DNA of 64,000 bases. Source: CAVXWV01 sp963695415. Its GTDB lineage: Bacteria > Chloroflexota > Anaerolineae > Anaerolineales > UBA4823. The notes below the pieces were generated by a model. That model was not told the origin of the DNA. It was given only the letters and a program-made list of their open reading frames with translations, and did not search any database. Location: positions 558,001-622,000 of the forward strand of contig CAVOGL010000008.1 of NCBI GenBank assembly GCA_963695415.1, written 5' to 3'. Below are positions 24,382 through 33,214 of this stretch, piece by piece. The position numbers were made by a program, and so were the translations under genes. Each line of letters starts with the position of its first letter. Position 1 is the stretch's first letter.

Positions 24382-26211
24382 TCACTGCACCGATTCAACC
24401 AGGACATCGACGTTGAGCGGGGAGCCGCGGGTGAGGACAGGGTAGGCGCTGGTGTTGGTGTAAAGAAGCGCTCCGCTGGCATCGTGGACCTGTACGCGCA
24501 CAGCGCAGCTCATCTGGGGGTTTATTCTCTCCAGATCATAGGGCAGCGCGAATGGGAATGGGAAGCTGGCTATGCCAGTAAGACGGATTTCGGCGATAGT
24601 TTCTGCCTGAGCATCAGCCCGCGATACATCCTCCAGCCGGATGGTCACGACAGCCCCTTCGGGAATTGGTGACCCTTCTGCGGCGTTGACGCTGCCAACA
24701 ACCGAAGCCGTATAGACCAGAATGATTTCACCGGTTCCATCCGCCAGGAAAAGCTGGCTGCCTTCGACGGTATAGGAAGCAGTGGATTCCAACAGACTCG
24801 TATACGCGCTCTCCTGGTCCATCAATCCGGATGGTTGTGTGCAGGCTCGGCGCGTCACCGCTACCGGTTCGATATTCAAACCAACACCATCCACGCCGAA
24901 ACTGCTGAAATAATCGTTGCATCCAGCAGAACCACTCACGGTGCCTTGTTCAAACTTTGCCCACACCAGGCTGCCTTCCATCACGGGCTGGTTACCCAAC
25001 GAAACCAGCTGCCAGGCTGTCGCTTCCAACGGAGGCTTCGCTTCTGGAATTTCCACCTGTCCATAGGTTACCCCAACACTGTCCTCTGCCATGAGGCTGC
25101 CATCGACAGGTGATGGCGAATAAGCATGGAGCGTGCCCATAGACCCCGGTTCCGCCGGGACAACCAGGATCAGTGACCAGGGTCCTTCCCCGCCAATCCC
25201 TGCATCTGGCGACTGGATAACTGCGCTCTCGACCGACAGCACATCCCCAGCCGCGTCAAGCGCCTCGACGACAACATTGCCTTCAAAGAGACCGGCGCCT
25301 GTACCTCTGACAACCAGAGGGGTGTTGGCATCCAGAACTGCGCCATCCTGAGGCTCATTGATCTCGATAAAAGCCAGGATTTCAGTTCCAGCCTCGCCAA
25401 AGGTCACATGGACAATATCTTCGACGAGTAAACTACCATCCTTTGGTGAAGACGCATAGGCGCGCAGAGAGCCCGGTGAACCCGCCTGCACATCCACTTC
25501 AAGCTGAACCTGCCATGCCCCCTCGCCACCCATACCGGCATCCGGCGCGTCGATCACCGCTGGCACTTGATCGAGAACGCCCCCATCCTGGTCCAACGCC
25601 TGGACAACAAGGCTGCCCTCGAACAAACCAGCAGCCATCCCGGTGACAAGAATGGGCTGGTCAAACCCAACCACCGCACCGTCTTCAGGCTCGGTCAGAT
25701 CGATGTATGCATCCACTGTGTCAAATTCGAATATGACAGGAATTCGGTCTTCAGTAACCACGCGCTCATCCGCAATTGAAGACGCAAAAGCACGCACAAA
25801 TCCCCGCGATCCAGGCTCAGCCATAACGATGACCTGGACATTCCATGAGCTTGATGCCTCAGCGGTTATATCTTGCTGATTGACCGTTACAGGAGCTTCC
25901 ACAAGGAGCTTGTTGTTCTCATCGAGTACCTGAACCATCAAGCTGCCCTCGACCAATCCGCCCACGGTCCCTTCAATGACAAGGGGCTGCGATACCGGGA
26001 AACTGGACCCAGCCACCGGATTCAGAATTTTTACGAAAGGAGAGACGCCAGAAGCCAATTCTCCCTGGGAATTGAACACTCCCAGGATCCACATAACCGA
26101 CAGCAGTAATACGATTCCCAGGCCGATTAAAATTGCGGCAATCACCGGTATTGGGAGCGATCTCACTCCATGTGCCTGTTCAAGATCGTCTTGATTTTCA
26201 TACTGAGTCAT
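24382..26211 (-). CDS. Membrane-anchored multi-domain protein: three Gmad2-like Ig domains, META domain, YbaY-like domain
   Basis: This 609-residue protein has one N-terminal membrane helix (about residues 20-45). Three related Ig-like domains follow (about 60-165, 168-278 and 285-390), each with the pattern P-x-G-ST-F-pv..P..V.G...G..EGS..V.. and PGS.G..RA(Y/F)ASS. They resemble Gmad2 domains of spore-germination proteins. A META domain comes next (about 400-500: AWQLVSLG, SGSAGCNDYFSSF, TRRACTQP). The C-terminal 110 residues resemble the YbaY/YscW lipoprotein fold (VVTIRLEDVSRAD, NPQMSCAVRVQVHD). It is probably exposed outside the membrane. The function is unknown; META and YbaY domains often occur in stress-related envelope proteins. 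It is a stand-alone gene. Confidence 0.8.
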   Translation of the reverse strand: MTQYENQDDLEQAHGVRSLPIPVIAAILIGLGIVLLLSVMWILGVFNSQGELASGVSPFVKILNPVAGSSFPVSQPLVIEGTVGGLVEGSLMVQVLDENNKLLVEAPVTVNQQDITAEASSSWNVQVIVMAEPGSRGFVRAFASSIADERVVTEDRIPVIFEFDTVDAYIDLTEPEDGAVVGFDQPILVTGMAAGLFEGSLVVQALDQDGGVLDQVPAVIDAPDAGMGGEGAWQVQLEVDVQAGSPGSLRAYASSPKDGSLLVEDIVHVTFGEAGTEILAFIEINEPQDGAVLDANTPLVVRGTGAGLFEGNVVVEALDAAGDVLSVESAVIQSPDAGIGGEGPWSLILVVPAEPGSMGTLHAYSPSPVDGSLMAEDSVGVTYGQVEIPEAKPPLEATAWQLVSLGNQPVMEGSLVWAKFEQGTVSGSAGCNDYFSSFGVDGVGLNIEPVAVTRRACTQPSGLMDQESAYTSLLESTASYTVEGSQLFLADGTGEIILVYTASVVGSVNAAEGSPIPEGAVVTIRLEDVSRADAQAETIAEIRLTGIASFPFPFALPYDLERINPQMSCAVRVQVHDASGALLYTNTSAYPVLTRGSPLNVDVLVESVQ

Positions 26212-26395
26212 TTACTGTCTCCTTGTATTCGTCTGCGTGTTCTGCCTGGTCGGAAATACATTTATTAATGGTAATTTTGGCAAAGCCTGTCTTCTCACTT
26301 GATAACTGACGGGTTTGAATGTATAGTTAAGGTTAGTTCATCCAAGCATCAGACCTGTCATCAAACCAATCGTTATTATATCCAAGGAGGGCACC

Positions 26396-27478
26396 ATGCG
26401 TGACGCAACCAATATCAACATAGACGAGTTGATCATTCACATCCTCGACCCCCAGGGGCAAGGTCTGGTAACGTCCAGCATACCAGTGCCTATCGATGGC
26501 AACGAGACATTGGTTGAATATTTTTCAGGGCACATTTTAAGCTCACTTAAAGACAGCGGGATCAAGGCTGCCCGTTTCCGCAATATCAACCCCGAACAAC
26601 CCTCGGGAGTGTGCAGGGACATGCTGCGCGGTGAGCTGCCGCTGACCGAAGGCTCTCAGCGACTTGCTCAAGACCTATACCAGATACTCGAGCATGACCA
26701 GCGCATTACGGCTGGCGACCTGGCGGTGTGCTATTTTACAGCAGAGAACTATCCTTACTCGCGCTTCCTGGCGATCATGAAGGTGGATCCATCGCAGATC
26801 TTCAGCCACGTCATCCGGCAGGACAAACGCGGGCGCACTTACATCAGCTTCGAAGCCAACATGCAGGCTTTTACCAATGAACGCCTGCAAAAGTGCGCTT
26901 TCATCCAGCCCATCGATCCCAGGCATCCTGAATTTGACATGCTGCTGCTGGACCGGCAGCGGCGCGGCGCGGAAGCGCCGTCAGCTCCAGCGGGGATGAA
27001 TGCCATTGCCCGTTTCTTCAGCGAGACTTTCCTTGATGCGCAAGAAGTACTCGACGCGCGCAAATTCACCGACCTGGTATACCGCGGGATGGTCACAGCC
27101 GAGAACCGGCTGCGCGACCGGCTGACGGATGAACAGAACCTGGCTCTCGAAGAACGGGTCCTGCAGGCTGTCACTTCCCGGCGATTGAACCTGGACGAGT
27201 GGATCGATGAGTTACCGCTTTCGGATGAAGTAAAAGAGGAAATCGACCAGCTGGTCAGCCCGAGACTACCATCTCGCGAGTTTCCCCTCGACCGCGGTTT
27301 CAGCCAGCAGCTGGTGAGCAAGATCAAATTCCGCGGAGATCACGGTCTTCGGCTTGAAGTACCTGCTGAGAATTACTTCACCCTGGTAGTCTCAGAAGAA
27401 CGGATCACGGATGACCCGCAGCGCCCGCCATATTACCGCGTGGTGATCGAAACAGAGGATTGGAAGAGGCTGGCATAA
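26396..27478 (+). CDS. Nucleoid-associated protein, YejK/NdpA family
   Basis: This 360-residue protein matches the 37-kDa nucleoid-associated (NdpA/YejK) family in length and pattern. Evidence includes the N-terminal INIDELIIHILDPQ, the central GDLAVCYFTAENYPYSRFLAIMKVDPS and ARFFSETFLDAQEVLDARKFTDLV, and the C-terminal strand-rich domain ending in YRVVIETEDWKRL. YejK in E. coli associates with the nucleoid and with topoisomerases. Members in other bacteria often sit in mobile or defence islands. A strong AAGGAGG lies seven bases before the ATG. Upstream is a divergent gene, so the 180-base gap probably holds promoters for both. The assignment is by overall family resemblance. Confidence 0.72.
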   Translation: MRDATNINIDELIIHILDPQGQGLVTSSIPVPIDGNETLVEYFSGHILSSLKDSGIKAARFRNINPEQPSGVCRDMLRGELPLTEGSQRLAQDLYQILEHDQRITAGDLAVCYFTAENYPYSRFLAIMKVDPSQIFSHVIRQDKRGRTYISFEANMQAFTNERLQKCAFIQPIDPRHPEFDMLLLDRQRRGAEAPSAPAGMNAIARFFSETFLDAQEVLDARKFTDLVYRGMVTAENRLRDRLTDEQNLALEERVLQAVTSRRLNLDEWIDELPLSDEVKEEIDQLVSPRLPSREFPLDRGFSQQLVSKIKFRGDHGLRLEVPAENYFTLVVSEERITDDPQRPPYYRVVIETEDWKRLA

Positions 27479-27588
27479 GGAAACACTCTCTACCCTGAGC
27501 ACACTTTCACCTGATGGGTTGGTTGGTCTGAAGTCAGCAGCCCTAATATTGTGATCACTTATTATTTCATCACAGAGGAGAAAAACTT

Positions 27589-28179
27589 GTGAACACCAAA
27601 AACTTGATTTATGCCAGCCTGATTGGAGGGGCGATTATCGCCGCCCTTTCAAACATCCCTATCATCAGCTTTATTAACTGCCTGCTTTGCGCCGGCGTAT
27701 GGGGCGGCGCGATCCTGGCGGCTTATTTTTACAAGCGCTTTGAAGGCTCGTTGACGATTGGTCAGGGAGCGGGTGTCGGGGCTCTAGCCGGAGTTTGGGC
27801 AGGTCTGATTTCCTTTTTGCTCAGCTTCCTGAAAATCGCCGGCGTCACGGCAGCACTAACCAGTCTGCGTTCAATTCTGCCTGCAGAGGCACAGGATCTG
27901 CTGTTTCCATCAGCGATCGGTACCATAACTGTGGTTTCCGGCATCATCTCATGGATGGTTACAATCCTGTTCGGTACAATTGGCGGATTGATCGGTGGAG
28001 CGATTTTCCAATCCCGCCCATTGCCACCTCCTGCCCCCGTTTCAACGCCCGTCCCGCCACCATCTCCAGCACCAGTGGCACAGATAGATGAGCCTGTACA
28101 GGTGGAACCAGAAGAACCGGTTGTCGACGAGCAAGCACCTGAACCAACAGAAGACGAACAGAGCGACGAGCAAGCCTGA
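27589..28179 (+). CDS. Small polytopic membrane protein with Pro/Glu-rich tail
   Basis: This 196-residue protein starts at a GTG with GAGGAG at proper distance. Four hydrophobic helices (about residues 8-28, 30-50, 63-88 and 105-135) contain glycine-rich stretches such as GAGVGALAGVWAGLISFLLSF, as in small glycine-zipper-type membrane proteins. The C-terminal 55 residues are a Pro-rich then acidic tail (PVPPPSPAPV, EPEEPVVDEQAPEPTEDE), probably cytoplasmic and disordered. It resembles the uncharacterised DUF-type membrane proteins common in Chloroflexota, and no function can be assigned. The tRNA genes follow on the other strand. Confidence 0.75.
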   Translation: MNTKNLIYASLIGGAIIAALSNIPIISFINCLLCAGVWGGAILAAYFYKRFEGSLTIGQGAGVGALAGVWAGLISFLLSFLKIAGVTAALTSLRSILPAEAQDLLFPSAIGTITVVSGIISWMVTILFGTIGGLIGGAIFQSRPLPPPAPVSTPVPPPSPAPVAQIDEPVQVEPEEPVVDEQAPEPTEDEQSDEQA

Positions 28180-28260
28180 TCGGTGTGATGTTGTTCCGCC
28201 TCCTTCATAGCAGCAAGTAGCGATCGCCTGAGCTGGTGACGTAAAACCTTATACCATGTT

Positions 28261-28301
28261 AAAAACGAGAAGCACCTTGGGAATTTGCTCAAGGTGCTTC
28301 T
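28261..28301 (-). terminator. Rho-independent terminator of the tRNA pair
   Basis: AGAAGCACCTTG (28301-28290 on the minus strand) pairs with CAAGGTGCTTCT (28279-28268) around a 10-base loop and is followed by CGTTTTT. It starts seven bases after tRNA-Met. Confidence 0.88.
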
Positions 28302-28307
28302 GAGGTA

Positions 28308-28379
28308 TGGGCCCGGCAGGATTCGAACCTGCGACCAAGCGGTTATGAGCCGCGCGCTCTGCCACTGAGCTACGGGCCC
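28308..28379 (-). tRNA. tRNA-Met (CAT), elongator type
   Basis: A full cloverleaf can be drawn: acceptor GGGCCCG/CGGGCCC with discriminator A, D-arm TAGCTCAGTGGCAGAGC, anticodon loop CTCATAA (anticodon CAT) on a GCGG/CCGC stem, and T-arm GCAGGTTCGAATCCTGC. The anticodon stem lacks the three G-C pairs of initiator tRNA, so it is elongator Met or, less likely, the lysidine-modified Ile tRNA. CCA is not encoded. Confidence 0.9.
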
Positions 28380-28462
28380 AAGTAAAAGTGCGCCGTGGAA
28401 GGTATCCCCCGGCAACCGCCTTGAATTTTGGCAGAAAATCCGAAGGGGTTCCCTTCAACCAG

Positions 28463-28533
28463 AGCGGGCAACGGGAATCGAACCCGTGTATGCAGCTTGG
28501 AAGGCTACCGTTCTACCGCTGAACTATGCCCGC
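28463..28533 (-). tRNA. tRNA-Gly (TCC)
   Basis: The cloverleaf has acceptor GCGGGCA/TGCCCGC with discriminator T, D-arm TAGTTCAGCGGTAGAAC, anticodon loop CTTCCAA (anticodon TCC) and T-arm ACGGGTTCGATTCCCGT. CCA is not encoded. It lies 83 bases upstream of tRNA-Met on the same strand, and they probably share a transcript. Confidence 0.92.
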
Positions 28534-28682
28534 ATGAAATACAGAAATATAAAACAGCTGTTAAGCCAACACTCTCTTACCGGATGGCGAAATGATTTTA
28601 CCTCTGCGATGGATTATGGTCAAGCGCACAATGGCATATCAGCAAAATCCAACAAGAGCAATGAGCAATATTCCTTGGCAAT

Positions 28683-29819
28683 TTATGGCGTCTGGACCAT
28701 TGCCCAACGCGTAAACCGGTCTCGGAAGAGATATAACACCAGGAGCAGTAAAGTAAGTGTGAGGGATCCCCACAGGGCTGCATTTGGTGCAATATCATGG
28801 TTCCAGGTCAAAGCATAGAACAGTGAAACTCCAGTAAAAATGGATGCCCATTTTGGTCCCATCCGATCCAACAAGACAACGACATATGCAAGCACCACCG
28901 GGAAACCAACTCCTACCATACGGAACAAATCTGTCCCCAGGGTTATCTGGAGTATGGCGAGTACAGGGAGAATGAGCATTGCTTTCAGGCGGGCTGGCGA
29001 CTGGATTACCCCCGCGATCGCCAGCAACCAAACCGGACCGAATGTATAAAGCACCAATTCAAGCGCGTTAATCAAACCTCCCCAATAATTGAACACATAG
29101 GCAAGGTATTCCCGATTGTAAAAACTGGAATAATCCGAGAGATCAACAGGATTCCTGAAGAGGATACCGGAGCGCAAAAGCAGCGATATTCCGATAAAAA
29201 CGACAAGCAGAAGGATTGTTTTAACCAGGAGTCTGATCCAGTTTCGGGTAACCAGGTTTACCATCAGGTAGGTGGGGATGAGCAGCAAACCTATCGTTTC
29301 CTTAACAAAACCCGACACAGCAACCAGGAGTAGGAGTAAAAAGTAGCGATCCTGGTAAATGAAGATACAACCCAGAACCAGCAATAAATGTTCAGCGAAT
29401 CCAACATGAACGGTGTTATGTAAATTGTAAAGACCCGGATAGGAAAACACAAACAGCAAGAGACCCAAGACCGCCGGATATACGCGTACACGCAAGATAA
29501 TATGGAACCACACAAACAGGGCAACCACGGTCACAGCGTACATTCCAACCTGCAGAACCAGAAACATTGTTTCCAGCGGAACTCGCAGGTAATACGCCAG
29601 GTAGGCGGCTGAATAAGGGACTGCGATTCGATACCCCCAGGGAGATTGCGTAAAAGTCCAAACGGATTTCGCCATCGCCAGGTAGATTGCTGAGTCACCG
29701 TATCCCTTTGGACGAGTCACCTGGCGCAGGTATAGTCCTGCGATCATGAAAATGCCGGTCAATACCAAAAAAAGGACTATCTTCTTCTTGTTATCACGAA
29801 GGTAAATCACAACAGGCAC
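28683..29819 (-). CDS. Polytopic membrane protein, GT-C glycosyltransferase-like
   Basis: This protein of about 378 residues has ten or eleven predicted membrane helices. After the first helix comes a loop with GYGDSAIYLAMAKSVWTF, where an acidic residue in the first external loop is a feature of GT-C type lipid-linked sugar transferases. Later loops hold DLSDYSSFYNREYLAYVFNYW and LGTDLFRMVGVG. The start is a GTG; an upstream ATG in another frame is closed by a stop. It lies 28 bases after the DinB-like gene. Family membership is inferred from topology and the loop residue only, and no substrate can be given. Confidence 0.7.
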   Translation of the reverse strand: MPVVIYLRDNKKKIVLFLVLTGIFMIAGLYLRQVTRPKGYGDSAIYLAMAKSVWTFTQSPWGYRIAVPYSAAYLAYYLRVPLETMFLVLQVGMYAVTVVALFVWFHIILRVRVYPAVLGLLLFVFSYPGLYNLHNTVHVGFAEHLLLVLGCIFIYQDRYFLLLLLVAVSGFVKETIGLLLIPTYLMVNLVTRNWIRLLVKTILLLVVFIGISLLLRSGILFRNPVDLSDYSSFYNREYLAYVFNYWGGLINALELVLYTFGPVWLLAIAGVIQSPARLKAMLILPVLAILQITLGTDLFRMVGVGFPVVLAYVVVLLDRMGPKWASIFTGVSLFYALTWNHDIAPNAALWGSLTLTLLLLVLYLFRDRFTRWAMVQTP

Positions 29820-29847
29820 GGAAACATTTTACCGCTTATCAACCTCC

Positions 29848-30418
29848 TTATAAATCGACCACCTCCATCATTCTTTCCCAGCCGGTGGTGGAATTCGCTA
29901 CCCAATCCCGCCGCAGGACCGTACCAAAAGGTGGGCGCGGAAAAATTGGCTTGCCCATAATCTCACGCAACGCACAAAGCTGACCAACGTGATGATCGCA
30001 GTGCCAGGATGTGCGGTGGCACATCTCGAAGAGAGTCTCACCTGCTTCATTGTTTAGCGGAACAGGTTCACTGAAATCAGCAATCTTGAAACTTTTGAAA
30101 GCGCACCAGGAACAGGTCCCAATCTTCCTGGATCAACTGCACAAGCGCCTGCCATGAAGGCATTTTAGCAACCAATTCGTCCGGATCAGAACCATACCCA
30201 TAAGGCAGGCAGGGACCCAGGCTGTCCCAGTCCGGGTCTGGATCGAAAAACCACATAAAGGCTCCACGGATCTGGCTGACATGACAGGCGTGCCAGCCGA
30301 TATTGCAAATCCCCGCTGCCGGCTGCCAGATCAGATCGTCGTCTGCCAATCCTTCCAGGCTGTAGAGAAGGGATGCTTTGCTGAAGGCAAACATGCGTAG
30401 AACAGTTTTGTACAGCAT
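29848..30418 (-). CDS. DinB-like four-helix protein (frameshifted)
   Basis: The frame begins MLYKTVLRMFAFSKASLLYSLEGL, with the ATG overlapping the fpg stop (TAATG). It contains GWHACHVSQIRGAFMWFF, a DinB-like first His region, and breaks after VRFQKF. In the next frame the protein continues as KIADFSEPVPLNNEAGETLF, then HCDHHVGQLCALREIMGKP, the DinB C-terminal His pair, and ends in MEVVDL. One missing base near 30080 would restore about 190 residues. DinB-superfamily proteins are metal-binding bundles; some are thiol-S-transferases, others are damage-inducible with unknown role. The presence of both His regions supports a real gene. Confidence 0.75.
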
Positions 30419-31234
30419 TAATAAACCTCCATGGACTGGTCTTGCGGGCAGATGAAGCTGCTCGTGCTGCCGGTCTTGATCTTCTCGATGATCGTCCCGC
30501 ACACCGGGCAGGGTTGACCTTCTTTATACCCAACCAGCATCTGGTCCATCCCGAAAGTACCTTTCTGCCCAAAAAGATCCATCTCATAAGCAAAGCCGTT
30601 CATTTCAACGCTCAGCCTGAGACGCGAGGCGATGGCATCTGCCAGGGCGTCTATCTCCTCAGGAGCCAGCGTGTCGATTGTCCTCATCGGGTGCAGGCGG
30701 GCTTCGAAGAGGATGTCCTGTACATAGACATTGCCAATCCCGGCAATCCTGGACTGATCGAGCAGGAAGGACTTGATCGCCCCGCGTCGATTTGCCAGCA
30801 TAGCCTGAAGATCAGCATGGGTAATCTCCAGGGCATTCGGACCCAGTTTTGCAGTCATCTTGTGTGAATCAAGATCATCAAGGGGAGCATAATGGGCGTA
30901 ACCAAACCACCAGAAGTTCACTGCGAGGCAGGTACCGTCATTGAAATCAAAGATCATGCGGTATTTTTCCGGCAGAGTCTCACGGGTGACCAGGAGAATC
31001 TCCCCGCCCATACCCAATCCAAGCATCAGCCAGCCCTGTGTGGTTTCCACAACCACCCATTTGCCGCGGTACTTCGCACCAAGGATGCTGGCACCAACCA
31101 GATTACGGACAAATTCATCTTCCGGAATATTCAGGCTCTTGGGTTGGATCGACCTCAATCCCGGTTATGGTTTTTCCATTTAAAGCCTCATCCATCTGAT
31201 GCGCTAACACATATATTTCAGGCAGCTCAGGCAT
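30418..31234 (-). CDS. mutM: Fpg/Nei-family DNA glycosylase 1 (frameshifted near the N-terminus)
   Basis: The start MPELPEIYVLAHQM gives the catalytic Pro2 and Glu3 of formamidopyrimidine-DNA glycosylase. The frame shifts near 31158, after GKTITGIE, and resumes at IQPKSLNIPEDEF. The helix-two-turn-helix region is DQSRIAGIGNVYVQDILFEARLHP, and a C-terminal zinc finger begins CPVCG. The finger's last pair reads CPQD instead of CPxC, so one zinc ligand may be missing. These enzymes excise oxidised purines and cut the strand at abasic sites. The gene overlaps both neighbours in a chain of coupled genes. Fpg and endonuclease VIII are hard to separate here. Confidence 0.85.
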
Positions 31235-32372
31235 TTATTACACTCCTTATCTTCAGCATTCGAAAAGTTGATTCAATCTCTAAACCATTCTTCCTGCGGC
31301 GGTTTTCGCCCAACCCCATGTGATAACCGCTGACATAATATCCCTGGCTCTCGCGCAGGTAACTGGCGGGGAAACGGTACGTGCCCTGATCTGTCTTGAA
31401 ACCCTCCAGATGATCAAGGCAACCCAGGAACCAGCTGGTTTGACGCGCCGATGGGAAATGAGCCATTAATTCCAGACGCTGAACCAGCATTGCTATGGAG
31501 ACACCCTTCTGCCCAAAACCATGGTATCCGGGGAGATGAGGGCTCCAGCCCCACGAATAACAGGTGTTTCTTTCCTTGATCCAGGCATAACCATACCCGT
31601 CCCGCAGCGCCTGAAAACGCGGGTCCAGAACGTAAGAGACAACATCGGCAATCATTCCCTCTGCCCGTTCATCCAGTAATTCAAGCGGGTAATGTGCCAG
31701 GAGGTACATATCGTGGATCGAGGGAAGCTTGTAATTCTCCATGATTTCTTGCTTCATGACTTCTTTACCCTCCCAGGCTTTTGGCAGCCCAACCAGCTCA
31801 ACATCGTCGGCATAGATGTCAAAGACTGCATCCCTGGCAATCCTGTGCACATGTTCCAGGTACTGGCGCAAGTACTCCTTCATATACTCATCAGGGCGAT
31901 ACCCCATGCGCAGTAAACCCCAGGCGAAAATACTCACCACCAGATGCTCCCAGGCATACTGGTAGAAAGCATCCCTATCCCAATCGCCACCCCAGCGGAA
32001 GATATCCATCAGGGGCAGCATTTTGTCATCCAGAGAGTCAATCCCTGCAGCCAATCCAAATTCTGCCAGCTTACCCAGGACATTCTCCAGGCAGCGGTCG
32101 AAACTCCCATGCACCATCCAACCCAACATCCTGAGGGTTTCTTCATTCCTGTCAGCCAGTTTTCCGTTTAATGGATCCAGGGTCAAGCGCCCTAACCAGG
32201 TCTGCACATCAGGCTGCCCCAGCATACTGTTGAGCAGTTGATCTGCAGCCTCACGAGGGTGATCCCCAACAATCTCCCGTGCCACCCGCCAGCGGATGAC
32301 CGGATTCCCCTCTTCCAGCAGCCAGTTGACCAGATCCAGGAGGTTGTCCACCAGCCCACCTATACCTGGCAT
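31227..32372 (-). CDS. Alpha/alpha-barrel (terpenoid cyclase/HEAT-like) protein 1
   Basis: This 381-residue all-helical protein starts with a segment (VDNLLDLVNWLLEEGNPVIRWRVAREI) that closely parallels the start of the gene at 36.0-37.0 kb (VLDWLLDPGNPSVRYRTL). Both resemble prenyltransferase/squalene-cyclase-like alpha-alpha toroid proteins, without the DxDD catalytic motif of real cyclases. Aromatic residues are frequent (YAWIKERNTCYSWGW, SPHLPGYHGFGQKG). The 3' end overlaps the fpg start by eight bases, and the 5' end overlaps the second Fpg gene by 13. Its enzymatic function is unknown; its position between two base-excision glycosylases suggests a linked role, which is inference. Confidence 0.72.
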   Translation of the reverse strand: MPGIGGLVDNLLDLVNWLLEEGNPVIRWRVAREIVGDHPREAADQLLNSMLGQPDVQTWLGRLTLDPLNGKLADRNEETLRMLGWMVHGSFDRCLENVLGKLAEFGLAAGIDSLDDKMLPLMDIFRWGGDWDRDAFYQYAWEHLVVSIFAWGLLRMGYRPDEYMKEYLRQYLEHVHRIARDAVFDIYADDVELVGLPKAWEGKEVMKQEIMENYKLPSIHDMYLLAHYPLELLDERAEGMIADVVSYVLDPRFQALRDGYGYAWIKERNTCYSWGWSPHLPGYHGFGQKGVSIAMLVQRLELMAHFPSARQTSWFLGCLDHLEGFKTDQGTYRFPASYLRESQGYYVSGYHMGLGENRRRKNGLEIESTFRMLKIRSVINA

Positions 32373-33190
32373 CCCGGGCAGAAATAGACAGTTCCACCCA
32401 GGAAACTTTCCTTTTCAATCGTAGTGCCGCAATCCGGGCACGGATTTCCAACCGTTCGGCTGTCCAGGATCTTGACATAACCGCCAGGTTGATCATAAAG
32501 GTTGCGTTCGGTGTCCCTTCCTCCAGAATCCACTGATTGCTGCAATACTTCACGAATGGAGAAAAACAATTTCTCTTGCTCACCAGGTGTGATCGTCACA
32601 ACCCTGCGCCTGGGCAGGATTTTGGCTTTGAAGAGTATATCCTGCAGGTAGCCGTTCCCAACGCCCCAAACCCCCGGCTGGCTGATGATGAAGTACTTGA
32701 TGCTGGTTTTGCTTTCCGGTTCGAACTCCTGGAACAGACCCTGGAAATATTCCAGGCTGAACGCGTCCGTCAGCGGTTCGACGCGGCCCATACTCACCAG
32801 GTCGTGGGTTTGTGCCTGCTCCTGTGTCAACAAAAGCGCTGCTCCCCATCCCTGTACGGAAACAGTCAGGCAGGAAGAGTCTTCGAACCGCAAAAAGAGA
32901 TGGAATTTCTTGGGTAATTTGGACTTATCCTTGTGGTAAAGAATACGCTCGCCTCCCACACCAAATACCAGCGTATAGTCCGGTTCCACCGGAACCAGGA
33001 TCACCGAACCATAACCCCTTGCCATGCCAACCGTCTTGCCGGGCAGGATGGCGGCATACTCCTCAGGCTCCCGGCTGTAGAAGGCAAACTTGTGAAAAGT
33101 ATTGCCTCGGTTGCCGGATTCGATGCGCTTATGCTGCAGTTCGGCTGTGATCTGGTTGGCGATGGTCAATGCTTCTGGCAGCTCAATCAT
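32360..33190 (-). CDS. Fpg/Nei-family DNA glycosylase 2
   Basis: This 276-residue intact protein begins MIELPEALTIANQI; the Pro and Glu after the start are shifted compared with the usual MPELPE, so the catalytic proline would be residue 5 unless the N-terminus is processed. The helix-two-turn-helix is VWGVGNGYLQDILFKAKILP, and the zinc finger CPDCG...CPGC is complete. The middle is divergent from housekeeping Fpg. Two such genes in one operon imply specialised substrates. The shifted start means activity as a bifunctional glycosylase is not certain. It is joined by overlap to the alpha/alpha-barrel gene and preceded by a short gap. Confidence 0.82.
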   Translation of the reverse strand: MIELPEALTIANQITAELQHKRIESGNRGNTFHKFAFYSREPEEYAAILPGKTVGMARGYGSVILVPVEPDYTLVFGVGGERILYHKDKSKLPKKFHLFLRFEDSSCLTVSVQGWGAALLLTQEQAQTHDLVSMGRVEPLTDAFSLEYFQGLFQEFEPESKTSIKYFIISQPGVWGVGNGYLQDILFKAKILPRRRVVTITPGEQEKLFFSIREVLQQSVDSGGRDTERNLYDQPGGYVKILDSRTVGNPCPDCGTTIEKESFLGGTVYFCPGCQV

Positions 33191-33214
33191 TAGTTCCTCC
33201 TTGTTTTACGAAAA

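Noticed and set aside
28308..28379. Initiator tRNA-Met
   Set aside because: The anticodon stem lacks three consecutive G-C pairs and the first acceptor base pair is a normal G-C pair.
30077..30100. The TGA after FQKFQDC in the DinB-like gene as another selenocysteine codon
   Set aside because: The homologous continuation is in a different frame, so this is an indel, not recoding. No SECIS-like hairpin follows.
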